From Burkholderiales bacterium (GTDB lineage: Bacteria; Pseudomonadota; Gammaproteobacteria; Burkholderiales; Burkholderiaceae_C): a stretch of 9,843 nt of DNA. The notes under the pieces are model-generated. The model saw nothing but the letters and a program-made list of their open reading frames with translations, did no database searches and was not told the origin of the DNA. Shown in pieces: positions 1 to 5,523 of the stretch. A program made the translations under genes and the position numbers. The stretch is from the NCBI GenBank assembly GCA_947462175.1, contig CANHOE010000077.1, positions 1 to 9,843 of the forward strand. The letters are read 5' to 3'. How positions within the stretch are numbered: the stretch's first letter is position 1; each line of letters begins with the position of its first letter.

Positions 1-582
1 GAAGCTGATAGACGCTCCCTGGTGCAAGGTGTTCCACCACGTCACAGAAAAATAAATGATCGGCACGTTGACCGCGCCAACCAATGCGAGCAGCGCCGCT
101 GCTCGGTCGGCACGCCGAGGATCGTCAATTGCCGCATGAAGTGACATGAAACCGATGTACAGGAACAGAAGTACCAGTTCGGAAGTGAGCCGTGCGTCCC
201 ACACCCACCAGGTCCCCCAAGTCGGTTTGCCCCACAAGGCGCCGGTCCACAGGGCAATGAAGGTCATGAGTGCGCCCGATGGCGCCAACGCGGCTGCCAG
301 CATCGCGCCGAGGCGTGCATTGAAGATCAAGCCCATAGCCGCCCAGAACGCCATCGCCAGGTAGATCACCATCGACATCCACGCAGAGGGCACGTGGATG
401 AAGATGATCCGGTAGGCGTCGCCTTGTTGGGCATCGACCGGCGCTAGGAACAGCCCGACGTAGAGGCCGATCACTGTGAGCACCAAAGCCAGCGCGCTGC
501 ACCAGGGAATGGTCTGACCCGCGAGGAAATAGAAACGCTGCGGCGCAGCGAATTTGAACCAATTGATATCAGAGAACTGCAC
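1..582 (-). CDS. ccmC: CcmC, heme-handling membrane protein of cytochrome c maturation System I (partial, C-terminus off the window)
   Basis: This gene has no stop inside the window, so it is open to base 1; 194 codons are present. The product is an inner-membrane protein that binds heme and, with CcmA, CcmB and CcmD, loads it onto the chaperone CcmE. The WWD heme-binding signature is visible at residues 117-129 (Trp117, Trp122, Trp125, Trp126, Trp128, Asp129). The two conserved flanking histidines are His63 in FIHVP and His187 in NTLHQG. Five hydrophobic segments are seen, at about residues 20-48, 58-87, 93-117, 131-150 and 161-180; a sixth would lie beyond the edge (the E. coli protein is about 245 aa). 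The start is GTG at 582-580. An in-frame TGA lies six codons upstream, it is the only start codon in between, and GGAG (595-592) sits 9 bases before it. It lies 83 bp downstream of ccmB in the same direction. Confidence 0.94.
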   Translation of the reverse strand, partial: MQFSDINWFKFAAPQRFYFLAGQTIPWCSALALVLTVIGLYVGLFLAPVDAQQGDAYRIIFIHVPSAWMSMVIYLAMAFWAAMGLIFNARLGAMLAAALAPSGALMTFIALWTGALWGKPTWGTWWVWDARLTSELVLLFLYIGFMSLHAAIDDPRRADRAAALLALVGAVNVPIIYFSVTWWNTLHQGASISF

Positions 583-591
583 GAGTTCGGG

Positions 592-595
592 CTCC
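592..595 (-). promoter_or_regulatory. Ribosome binding site that fixes the ccmC GTG start
   Basis: GGAG on the minus strand, 9 bases before the GTG at 582-580. The reading frame is closed by a TGA just upstream, so this GTG is the only usable start and the Shine-Dalgarno match supports it. Confidence 0.6.
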
Positions 596-665
596 GGCTG
601 TCACTGCTCGGACGCGAGCGGGTCAGCCGCGCACCGTCCACAAAGCCTGCAATTGTGCAACGGCG

Positions 666-1358
666 TCACTCGAGGGCGATTCGCAGGGCTGCTGCGGCTG
701 CGATGGGTGCCGCGAACAGCGATAGCACCAACATGGCCCCCAGCAGGGAGTAATGGGCGCCGACCGACAACCCGGCCGCCAATGCATCGACCGCACCGGC
801 ACCGAAGATCAGCACTGGCACGCAAAGTGGCAGCACCAGCAGAGACAACAGCACACCAGCGCCTCGGACCCCTACCGTCAGCGCCGCGCCGATACCGCCG
901 ATCAAGCTGAGCACCGGCGTGCCGATCAACAAAGACAAGGTCAGCACGCCAATCGACGATGACGGCAGGTCGAACTGCAGCGCCAGCAGCGGGGCTACCA
1001 GCGTCAGCGCCAGACCGGAACACAGCCAATGCGCGGCCATCTTCGCCAGCACGATCAGCGGCAGCGGGCACACCGAAAGCAGCAGCTGCTCGAGCGTACC
1101 GTCCTGGTGGTCGTCGGCGAACAGCCGGCCGAGCGAGAGCATCGACGCCAGCAGCGCCGCCACCCACACTACGCCGGGAGCCATCGTGCGCAGCAGCGAG
1201 GGCTCCGGCCCGACGCCGAGCGGGAACAGGCTCGCGACGATCACAAAAAAGAACAAGGCCGCAGCGGTGTCAGCGCGTCGGCGCAGCGCCAGCCGCAGGT
1301 CGCGCACGAAAACACCACGCATCGCGTCGAAGGCACTGGCTGGGGCGGACGCGCTCAC
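666..1358 (-). CDS. ccmB: CcmB, membrane permease subunit of the CcmAB heme-maturation ABC transporter
   Basis: Integral membrane subunit that pairs with the CcmA ATPase in cytochrome c maturation; ATP hydrolysis is needed to release holo-CcmE. Family hallmarks are visible: LFPLGVGPEP (residues 44-53), the APGVVWVAALL segment (60-70), RLFADDHQDGTLEQLLL (78-94), and LAKMAAHW (104-111). Several hydrophobic helices follow, at about 112-127, 137-158, 167-188 and 201-226, ending LRIALE. I chose GTG at 1358-1356, which overlaps the ccmA stop as GTGA and suggests translational coupling; this gives 230 aa. The alternative ATG at 1322-1320 gives 218 aa, closer to the 219-220 aa of E. coli CcmB. Neither start has a clear Shine-Dalgarno, so the first 12 residues are uncertain. 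The family call is firm. Confidence 0.95.
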   Translation of the reverse strand: MSASAPASAFDAMRGVFVRDLRLALRRRADTAAALFFFVIVASLFPLGVGPEPSLLRTMAPGVVWVAALLASMLSLGRLFADDHQDGTLEQLLLSVCPLPLIVLAKMAAHWLCSGLALTLVAPLLALQFDLPSSSIGVLTLSLLIGTPVLSLIGGIGAALTVGVRGAGVLLSLLVLPLCVPVLIFGAGAVDALAAGLSVGAHYSLLGAMLVLSLFAAPIAAAAALRIALE

Positions 1359-2014
1359 AGTGCAAGTGTCACTTGAGAAAGCGATGGATCGATCGCTACC
1401 GGTTGGTGACTGGTCAGCACCACGATGCCGCCGCGGCGCAACTGGCCGGTCAGCACGCCCAAGAGCCAATCGCTGGCGACGGCGTCAAGCGCGTTGAAGG
1501 GTTCATCGAGAACCCAGAGTGGCGGCGCCGCTTCCAACAGCAGGCGCGCCAACGCAACGCGCCGCCGCTGACCCTGCGACAGGCTGCGCGCACTCAGGTG
1601 TTCGCGCTGACGCAGACCAGCGGCTCTGAGCGCCTGCATCAATACCGGTGTCGCAGGCCGCTGACCACCTAGCAGGCAAGCAGCGAGCAAGTTTTCCAGG
1701 GCGGACAGATCGTCCTTCAGCGCGGCAGCATGGCCGATGTAGATCAGATCGCGATGGAACTCGTCTCGCTGGCTCGAGAGCGCGCGGCCGTTCCAGCGCA
1801 CTTCGCCGCGATCGGGCCATGACAGCCCACACAGCGTGCGCAACAGGGTGGTCTTGCCGGCACCGTTGGCCCCCTGAACGCGCAACAACTGCCCGGCCCG
1901 GACCACCGCGTTGGCTCCATCGAACAGCCGTCGTGTGCCGCGCACGCACGACACCCCGATCAGTTCAAGCGTGGCAGATATCGGTGCAGACAGAGGAGGG
2001 GCCAGCACGTCCAT
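1355..2014 (-). CDS. ccmA: CcmA, ATP-binding subunit of the heme-maturation ABC transporter
   Basis: A 219-aa ABC ATPase that would sit on the cytoplasmic face and power CcmB. All nucleotide-binding motifs are intact: Walker A GANGAGKTT (residues 48-56), signature LSQGQRRR (145-152), Walker B LWVLDEP (166-172) followed by the family-typical FNALD, and the switch histidine His203 in TSHQP. The length fits the CcmA family (207 aa in E. coli). I chose ATG at 2014-2012. A TTG at 2035-2033 would add seven residues; neither has a strong Shine-Dalgarno. It is the first gene of a leftward ccmABC run, and its stop overlaps the ccmB GTG. A sigma70-like promoter lies upstream on the same strand. Confidence 0.95.
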   Translation of the reverse strand: MDVLAPPLSAPISATLELIGVSCVRGTRRLFDGANAVVRAGQLLRVQGANGAGKTTLLRTLCGLSWPDRGEVRWNGRALSSQRDEFHRDLIYIGHAAALKDDLSALENLLAACLLGGQRPATPVLMQALRAAGLRQREHLSARSLSQGQRRRVALARLLLEAAPPLWVLDEPFNALDAVASDWLLGVLTGQLRRGGIVVLTSHQPVAIDPSLSQVTLAL

Positions 2015-2067
2015 CGGGCCGGGAGCAGACTTCAAAACGTGGCGCGGCCTTGGTTGGTCAGCCTTGG

Positions 2068-2097
2068 ATTATCAAGACGGCGTCATGGTCCGGTCAA
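2068..2097 (-). promoter_or_regulatory. Candidate sigma70-type promoter for ccmABC
   Basis: On the minus strand TTGACC (2097-2092) is followed after 18 bp by GATAAT (2073-2068). Each hexamer matches the consensus at five of six positions. The predicted transcript would begin about 45 bp before the ccmA ATG. This is a sequence-only prediction. Confidence 0.45.
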
Positions 2098-2118
2098 ATG
2101 CGGGTCAATAACGGTGCG

Positions 2119-2131
2119 TGACAGTCTGTCA
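2119..2131. repeat. 13-bp palindrome TGACAG-T-CTGTCA
   Basis: A perfect inverted repeat of 6-bp arms around one central base, lying between the ccmA and crtE promoters. It could be an operator for either direction. Its half-sites (GACA then TGTC) are in the opposite order to the TGTC-N10-GACA boxes next to crtE, so it is not a standard PpsR/CrtJ box. The protein that would bind it is unknown. Confidence 0.4.
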
Positions 2132-2234
2132 TCGCGCGGCGTTCACCGACGGCTTCGCAGCGGTTCGCGCGAGGCCGAGCCCCCCATCTGATTCCGCCCC
2201 TTCGGGCCTGTGCTGTTGACGTGCGACGGCGAGG

Positions 2235-2252
2235 TGTCTACATTAGTTGACA
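2235..2252 (+). promoter_or_regulatory. PpsR/CrtJ-type box, perfect, upstream of crtE
   Basis: TGTCTACATTAGTTGACA matches TGT-N12-ACA exactly, and also the stricter TGTC-N10-GACA. PpsR/CrtJ is the known aerobic repressor of pigment genes in purple bacteria and binds this palindrome. The 3' half contains TTGACA (2247-2252), a likely -35 element of crtE, so binding would block RNA polymerase. Confidence 0.75.
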
Positions 2253-2274
2253 CTTTCACCCGACAGGCAAGATT
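2247..2274 (+). promoter_or_regulatory. crtE: Candidate crtE core promoter
   Basis: TTGACA at 2247-2252 is a perfect -35. The -10 is poor: AAGATT at 2269-2274 after 16 bp, or CAAGAT at 2268-2273 after 15 bp. The layout copies the bchC promoter, where the -35 also ends the first repressor box and the -10 lies inside the second. The weak -10 makes the exact start of transcription uncertain. Confidence 0.45.
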
Positions 2275-2278
2275 GACA
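2261..2278 (+). promoter_or_regulatory. Half-degenerate second PpsR/CrtJ-type box upstream of crtE
   Basis: CGACAGGCAAGATTGACA keeps the GACA right half, but the left TGT is CGA. It begins exactly 8 bp after the perfect box at 2235-2252, the same spacing as in the bchC promoter. That spacing is why I read it as a decayed or weak member of a tandem pair rather than chance. Confidence 0.45.
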
Positions 2279-2315
2279 GTTTGTCGAACACCCAACCCGC
2301 CGCCAGGCGAACGCC

Positions 2316-2319
2316 GGAG
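2316..2319 (+). promoter_or_regulatory. Ribosome binding site that fixes the crtE ATG start
   Basis: GGAG six bases before the ATG at 2326. It favours this start over the in-frame TTG at 2281, which begins just after the degenerate repressor box and has no Shine-Dalgarno. Confidence 0.6.
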
Positions 2320-2325
2320 TCACGC

Positions 2326-3207
2326 ATGAAGCCCATCACCCGCATCGAACAGGCTTTGGCTGTCGCCATCGCATCCGGAGAAGAAGAGGGCTGCCCGCCG
2401 AAACTTGCAGGTGCAATCCGCCACGCGGTGTTTCCCGGGGGCGCCCGCATCCGCCCTCAACTGTGTCTGGCAGTCGCGCAGGCGTGTGGCGATGACGATC
2501 CTGTGCTCTCTGAGGCTGCCGCCACCGCCATTGAGTTGCTGCATTGCGCCTCACTGGTGCATGACGACCTGCCGTGTTTTGACGACGCGCCGACGCGTCG
2601 CGGCCGCGCCTCAGTGCACTTTGCCTTCGGCGAGCCGCTGGCCGTCCTTGCTGGTGATGCGCTGATCGTGCTGGCATTCCAGACCTTGGGAAGCGCGGCA
2701 ACACAGTCGCCTCTGCGCCTGCCCTTGCTGATGAAGACCATCGGCCGCGCCACCGGCATGCCGCATGGCATCGTTGCGGGACAAGCCTGGGAATGTGAGC
2801 CACGGGTGTCTCTGGCTGATTACCAGCGCGCCAAGACGGGCTCCCTGTTCGCAGCGGCGACCATTGCCGGGGCGCAAGCTGCAGGAGCCGATTCGGCACC
2901 GTGGCGCGCACTGGGCGAATGGTTGGGCGAGGCCTATCAGGTGGCTGATGACATCCGCGATGTCGCTTGTGACCCTTTGTCGCTGGGCAAGCCCGCTGGG
3001 CAAGACGTGGCCCTGTGCCGCCCCAGCGCTGCCCGCGAGCTGGGGCTCGAAGGTGCGATACATCACTTTGACCGGCTGGTAGCCGCTGCCATCCAGGCCA
3101 TTCCGCCTTGCCCTGGTGCCGAACAGATGCGAGCCTTGGTTCGCTTCGAAGCCGAACGCCTGGTTCCGAAGGCCATAGCCGAGGAAGTCATACGCGTCGA
3201 GGCATGA
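2326..3207 (+). CDS. crtE: Geranylgeranyl diphosphate synthase CrtE
   Basis: A 293-aa trans-isoprenyl diphosphate synthase. It condenses isopentenyl diphosphate with allylic diphosphates to give the C20 geranylgeranyl diphosphate used for carotenoids and the bacteriochlorophyll ester tail. The first aspartate-rich motif is DDLPCFDD (residues 80-87; Asp80, Asp81, Asp86), followed by PTRRGRASVH. The second is DDIRD (208-212), followed by LGKPAGQD (220-227). The N-terminal GGARIRPQL (38-46) has the conserved basic residues of the substrate pocket. It opens the + strand cluster under a promoter with PpsR/CrtJ-type sites. Its stop overlaps an ATG (ATGA, 3204-3207) that belongs to an 18-codon frame, not to crtF. 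Placement beside crtF supports the carotenoid-specific name over ispA; chain length itself is inferred. Confidence 0.95.
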   Translation: MKPITRIEQALAVAIASGEEEGCPPKLAGAIRHAVFPGGARIRPQLCLAVAQACGDDDPVLSEAAATAIELLHCASLVHDDLPCFDDAPTRRGRASVHFAFGEPLAVLAGDALIVLAFQTLGSAATQSPLRLPLLMKTIGRATGMPHGIVAGQAWECEPRVSLADYQRAKTGSLFAAATIAGAQAAGADSAPWRALGEWLGEAYQVADDIRDVACDPLSLGKPAGQDVALCRPSAARELGLEGAIHHFDRLVAAAIQAIPPCPGAEQMRALVRFEAERLVPKAIAEEVIRVEA

Positions 3208-3250
3208 GCATGAACATGACCTTCGCATCAACCACTCGTCACTTCCGCGG

Positions 3251-4435
3251 ATGGCTGTGAAACCAGTGTCCGCGCTGAGCCCGGAGGCGGATTTGTCGTC
3301 ACCCGCGTCGCTATCTGATCGCTTGCTTGATCGTTGGTTGGCTTGGCGCGACGGGCTGACCGGCAGCCGGGCCTTCCGCCGGTGGGCGGCAGCCTTTCCA
3401 CTCACGCGCCCGATCGCGCAACGGCGCGCCAGTGGCCTGTTCGACCTGGTCGCCGGCTTTGTCTATTCGCAGATTCTGCTCGCGTGCGTACGCCTGCGGC
3501 TTTTCGATCTGCTGGCTCAGGAACCTCAAACACTGCCTGTGCTGGCGCCGCGCCTCGGCCTGACTGAAGACGCCGCACAGCGGCTCTTGGCGGCAGCTGT
3601 GTCGTTGAGGCTGGTCGAGAAGCGCAGTCGTGGCCGTTACGGACTTGGGCCGCTGGGTGCGCCTCTGGTGGGAGATGCGGCTATCTCCTCCATGGTGGAA
3701 CACCACGCTGAGCTGTATGTTGACCTGGCCGATCCGGTGGCTCTGCTACGAGGCGAAGCCCGCACCTCGGCTTTGGCGCAGTACTGGCCCTATGCCGCAG
3801 CCGACGCGCCGGGCGCGCTCAACACGGACCGCGTCAGTCCCTATTCGGCACTGATGTCGGCATCGCAGACGCTGGTGTCCGATGAGGTGCTCGACGCGTA
3901 CTCATTCGACAAGCACCGCCGCCTGCTCGATGTGGGTGGTGGTGAGGGCACCTTTCTTTCGGCGGTCGCTGCTCGAGCACCGCATCTGCAGCTTGTATTG
4001 TTCGATCTGCCCGCGGTCGCTGAGCGCGCGCGGGTCAAGTTTGCCGAGCAAGGGCTGGCTGGCCGGGCGACCACCTGCGGAGGCAGCTTCTTCAGCGACC
4101 CGTTGCCAACAGGCTGCGACCTGATCAGTTTGGTTCGGGTGATCTTCGATCACGACGACGCTCGCGCGCTGATGATCCTGAAGGCTGTCCGACGAGCATT
4201 GCCTGCAGACGGCACCCTGTTGCTGACGGAGCCGATGTCAGGCACCCCTGGCGCTGAGGCGATGGGTGACGCGTATTTCGGCTTCTATCTGTTGGCGATG
4301 GGAAAGGGCCGTTCACGAAGCGCAGCGCAACTCACCGAGTTGCTGAAGGCCGCTGGCTTTGGCGAGGTTCGGCTGCTACGCAACCACATGCCCTTGCAAA
4401 CCCAGTTGCTCGTCGCGCGACCAGCTTCCGCGTAA
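3251..4435 (+). CDS. crtF: Hydroxyneurosporene / demethylspheroidene O-methyltransferase CrtF
   Basis: A 394-aa S-adenosylmethionine-dependent O-methyltransferase that makes the C-1 methoxy group of acyclic carotenoids of the spheroidene or spirilloxanthin type. The N-terminal dimerisation/winged-helix domain (about residues 65-145, with LFDLLAQEP and LGLTEDAAQRLL) precedes a Rossmann methyltransferase domain. SAM motif I is LLDVGGGEGTFL (225-236), FDLPAV (251-256) follows, and the catalytic-region segment RVIFDHDD (296-303) includes His301. LLLTEPMSG (323-331) and a C-terminal LTELLKAAGF complete the family pattern. The ATG at 3251 has no good Shine-Dalgarno; the start is 43 bp past the crtE stop. 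No other ATG in this frame lies nearby upstream, so coupling through the small frame at 3204-3260 is possible. No terminator is visible before bchC. Confidence 0.95.
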   Translation: MAVKPVSALSPEADLSSPASLSDRLLDRWLAWRDGLTGSRAFRRWAAAFPLTRPIAQRRASGLFDLVAGFVYSQILLACVRLRLFDLLAQEPQTLPVLAPRLGLTEDAAQRLLAAAVSLRLVEKRSRGRYGLGPLGAPLVGDAAISSMVEHHAELYVDLADPVALLRGEARTSALAQYWPYAAADAPGALNTDRVSPYSALMSASQTLVSDEVLDAYSFDKHRRLLDVGGGEGTFLSAVAARAPHLQLVLFDLPAVAERARVKFAEQGLAGRATTCGGSFFSDPLPTGCDLISLVRVIFDHDDARALMILKAVRRALPADGTLLLTEPMSGTPGAEAMGDAYFGFYLLAMGKGRSRSAAQLTELLKAAGFGEVRLLRNHMPLQTQLLVARPASA

Positions 4436-4451
4436 ACCCTTGAATAAAATC

Positions 4452-4469
4452 TGTAAATGTAGATTGACA
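4452..4469 (+). promoter_or_regulatory. PpsR/CrtJ-type box 1 upstream of bchC
   Basis: TGTAAATGTAGATTGACA fits TGT-N12-ACA. Its right half contains TTGACA (4464-4469), the likely bchC -35. Together with box 2, 8 bp downstream, it has the tandem arrangement known for CrtJ at the bchC promoter of Rhodobacter capsulatus, where binding is cooperative. Confidence 0.8.
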
Positions 4470-4491
4470 GTTTAATATGTCAGTTTAAGAT
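4464..4491 (+). promoter_or_regulatory. bchC: bchC core promoter, sigma70-like
   Basis: TTGACA (4464-4469) and TAAGAT (4486-4491) are 16 bp apart. The -35 is a perfect match and the -10 matches four of six. The -35 lies in repressor box 1 and the -10 in box 2, so a repressor dimer pair would cover both. Transcription would begin near 4498, giving a leader of about 87 nt. Confidence 0.7.
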
Positions 4492-4495
4492 GACA
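4478..4495 (+). promoter_or_regulatory. PpsR/CrtJ-type box 2 upstream of bchC
   Basis: TGTCAGTTTAAGATGACA fits TGT-N12-ACA and the stricter TGTC-N10-GACA. Exactly 8 bp separate it from box 1, and it covers the -10 element TAAGAT. Confidence 0.8.
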
Positions 4496-4547
4496 CCTGT
4501 TGTTCGGAGACCGCTCAAGATGTTCAAGGATTCCACGCCATCTCTAC

Positions 4548-4571
4548 CGTGCAAGGACACGTTTTTTTGCA
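4548..4571 (+). promoter_or_regulatory. Hairpin-plus-T7 element in the bchC leader
   Basis: CGTG (4548-4551) and CACG (4558-4561) form a 4-bp stem around a 6-nt loop and are followed directly by seven T (4562-4568), a layout like a weak intrinsic terminator. The same bases allow a competing pairing, TGCAA (4550-4554) with TTGCA (4567-4571), that ends three bases before the bchC Shine-Dalgarno. A role in attenuation or translation is a guess; the 4-bp stem is short. Confidence 0.25.
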
Positions 4572-4572
4572 T

Positions 4573-4578
4573 GGGAGA
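4573..4578 (+). promoter_or_regulatory. Ribosome binding site that selects the bchC TTG start
   Basis: GGGAGA, with GGAG at 4574-4577. It lies 7 bases before TTG 4585 and 16 bases before ATG 4594. The shorter spacing favours the TTG. Confidence 0.6.
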
Positions 4579-4584
4579 AATGAC

Positions 4585-5523
4585 TTGAACACCATGGCCG
4601 TGGTGCTGGAGCGGCCTGAACAACTGGTGCTCAGCCGATTGAACCTGACCGATGCCACCGCGGAAGACGTCACGGTCGACATCGAATGGAGCGGCATCAG
4701 CACTGGTACCGAGCGCCTGTTGTGGACAGGGCGCATGCCGGCCTTCCCGGGCATGGGCTATCCACTGGTTCCGGGCTACGAGTCGGTGGGGCGTGTCATT
4801 GAAGCCGGATCCACTTCAGGTCGCATGGTCGGCGAGCGAGTTTTCGTTCCGGGCGCCAAGTGTTTCGGCGATGTGCGCGGACTATTCGGCGGCGCAGCGG
4901 CGCGCGTTGTGCTGCCAGGCGCTCGGACGATCCCGTTTGCCGAACATCTGGCAGAGCAGGGCGTACTGCTGGCGCTCGCTGCCACGGCTTACCACGCACA
5001 CTCCATCGAAGGCGTTTCACAGCCGGACCTGATCATTGGGCACGGCGTGCTCGGTCGAATGATCGCCCGGCTCGCAGTGGTGGCGGGCGGCACACCAACC
5101 GTTTGGGAAACCAACCCGACCCGTCGTGAGGGTGCCACGGGCTACGAGGTGGTCGATCCGTCTACCGACTCTCGCCGGAACTACCGCTGCATCTGTGACG
5201 TGAGTGGCGATTCTTCGTTGCTCGATACGTTGATTTCGCGCCTGGCACCCGGTGGCGAAGTGGTGCTGGCCGGCTTCTACGACGAGCCGCTGTCTTTTGT
5301 TTTCCCGCCAGCCTTCATGCGTGAAGCGCGAATTCGCATCGCTGCGCAGTGGCTGCCCACCGATTTGGTCGCGGTCAAGGATCTGGCTGAGTCGGGACGC
5401 TTGTCGCTGGACGGCCTGATCACACACCGCTCAGACGCCATGCAGGCCGATTCCGCCTACCGCACGGCGTTTGGCGATCCGACGTGTTTGAAGATGATTT
5501 TGGACTGGAGATCTTGCCAATGA
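4585..5523 (+). CDS. bchC: Bacteriochlorophyllide 3-hydroxyethyl dehydrogenase BchC
   Basis: A 312-aa zinc-alcohol-dehydrogenase-like oxidoreductase that oxidises the 3-(1-hydroxyethyl) group of 3-hydroxyethyl bacteriochlorophyllide a to the 3-acetyl group. Recognisable parts are the start MNTMAVVLERPEQLVLS, the conserved SGISTGTERLLWTGRMP (36-52), FPGMGYPLVPGYESVG (54-69), and the nucleotide-binding loop GHGVLGRM (152-159). I chose TTG 4585 because GGAG sits 7 bases upstream and the resulting N-terminus and length match the BchC family. The in-frame GTG at 4549 would start inside the leader hairpin, and ATG 4594 would drop three residues. The gene is first in a bchCXYZ run, and its TGA overlaps the bchX ATG. 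Control by PpsR/CrtJ is expected from the promoter. Confidence 0.96.
   Translation: MNTMAVVLERPEQLVLSRLNLTDATAEDVTVDIEWSGISTGTERLLWTGRMPAFPGMGYPLVPGYESVGRVIEAGSTSGRMVGERVFVPGAKCFGDVRGLFGGAAARVVLPGARTIPFAEHLAEQGVLLALAATAYHAHSIEGVSQPDLIIGHGVLGRMIARLAVVAGGTPTVWETNPTRREGATGYEVVDPSTDSRRNYRCICDVSGDSSLLDTLISRLAPGGEVVLAGFYDEPLSFVFPPAFMREARIRIAAQWLPTDLVAVKDLAESGRLSLDGLITHRSDAMQADSAYRTAFGDPTCLKMILDWRSCQ

Larger units (their letters stand above)
2015..2325. other. Divergent intergenic control region between ccmA and crtE
   Basis: This 311-bp stretch separates the leftward ccm genes from the rightward crt genes. I find no convincing gene here. It holds a candidate ccmA promoter (2068-2097, minus), a 13-bp palindrome (2119-2131), a GC-rich stretch (about 2132-2215) with only a short GCCC/GGGC inverted repeat near 2202-2213, and the crtE promoter with its repressor-type sites (2235-2278). 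The last 47 bp are the crtE leader, with its ribosome binding site. Confidence 0.7.

Noticed and set aside
125..562. 145-codon minus strand frame in the ccmC region
   Set aside because: It is a shifted frame. The frame ending at base 1 carries the WWD signature and both conserved histidines of CcmC.
959..1672. 237-codon + strand frame opposite ccmB/ccmA
   Set aside because: The Arg/Ala-rich translation is typical of an antisense shadow; the minus strand encodes conserved CcmB and CcmA motifs.
2281..2325. TTG 2281 as the start of crtE
   Set aside because: It begins within a few bases of the promoter/operator sequence, lacks a Shine-Dalgarno and adds 15 residues. ATG 2326 has GGAG six bases upstream.
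4436..4584. Intrinsic terminator for crtEF before bchC
   Set aside because: The only T run (4562-4568) lies downstream of the bchC promoter and follows just a 4-bp stem. It is listed as a possible leader element instead.
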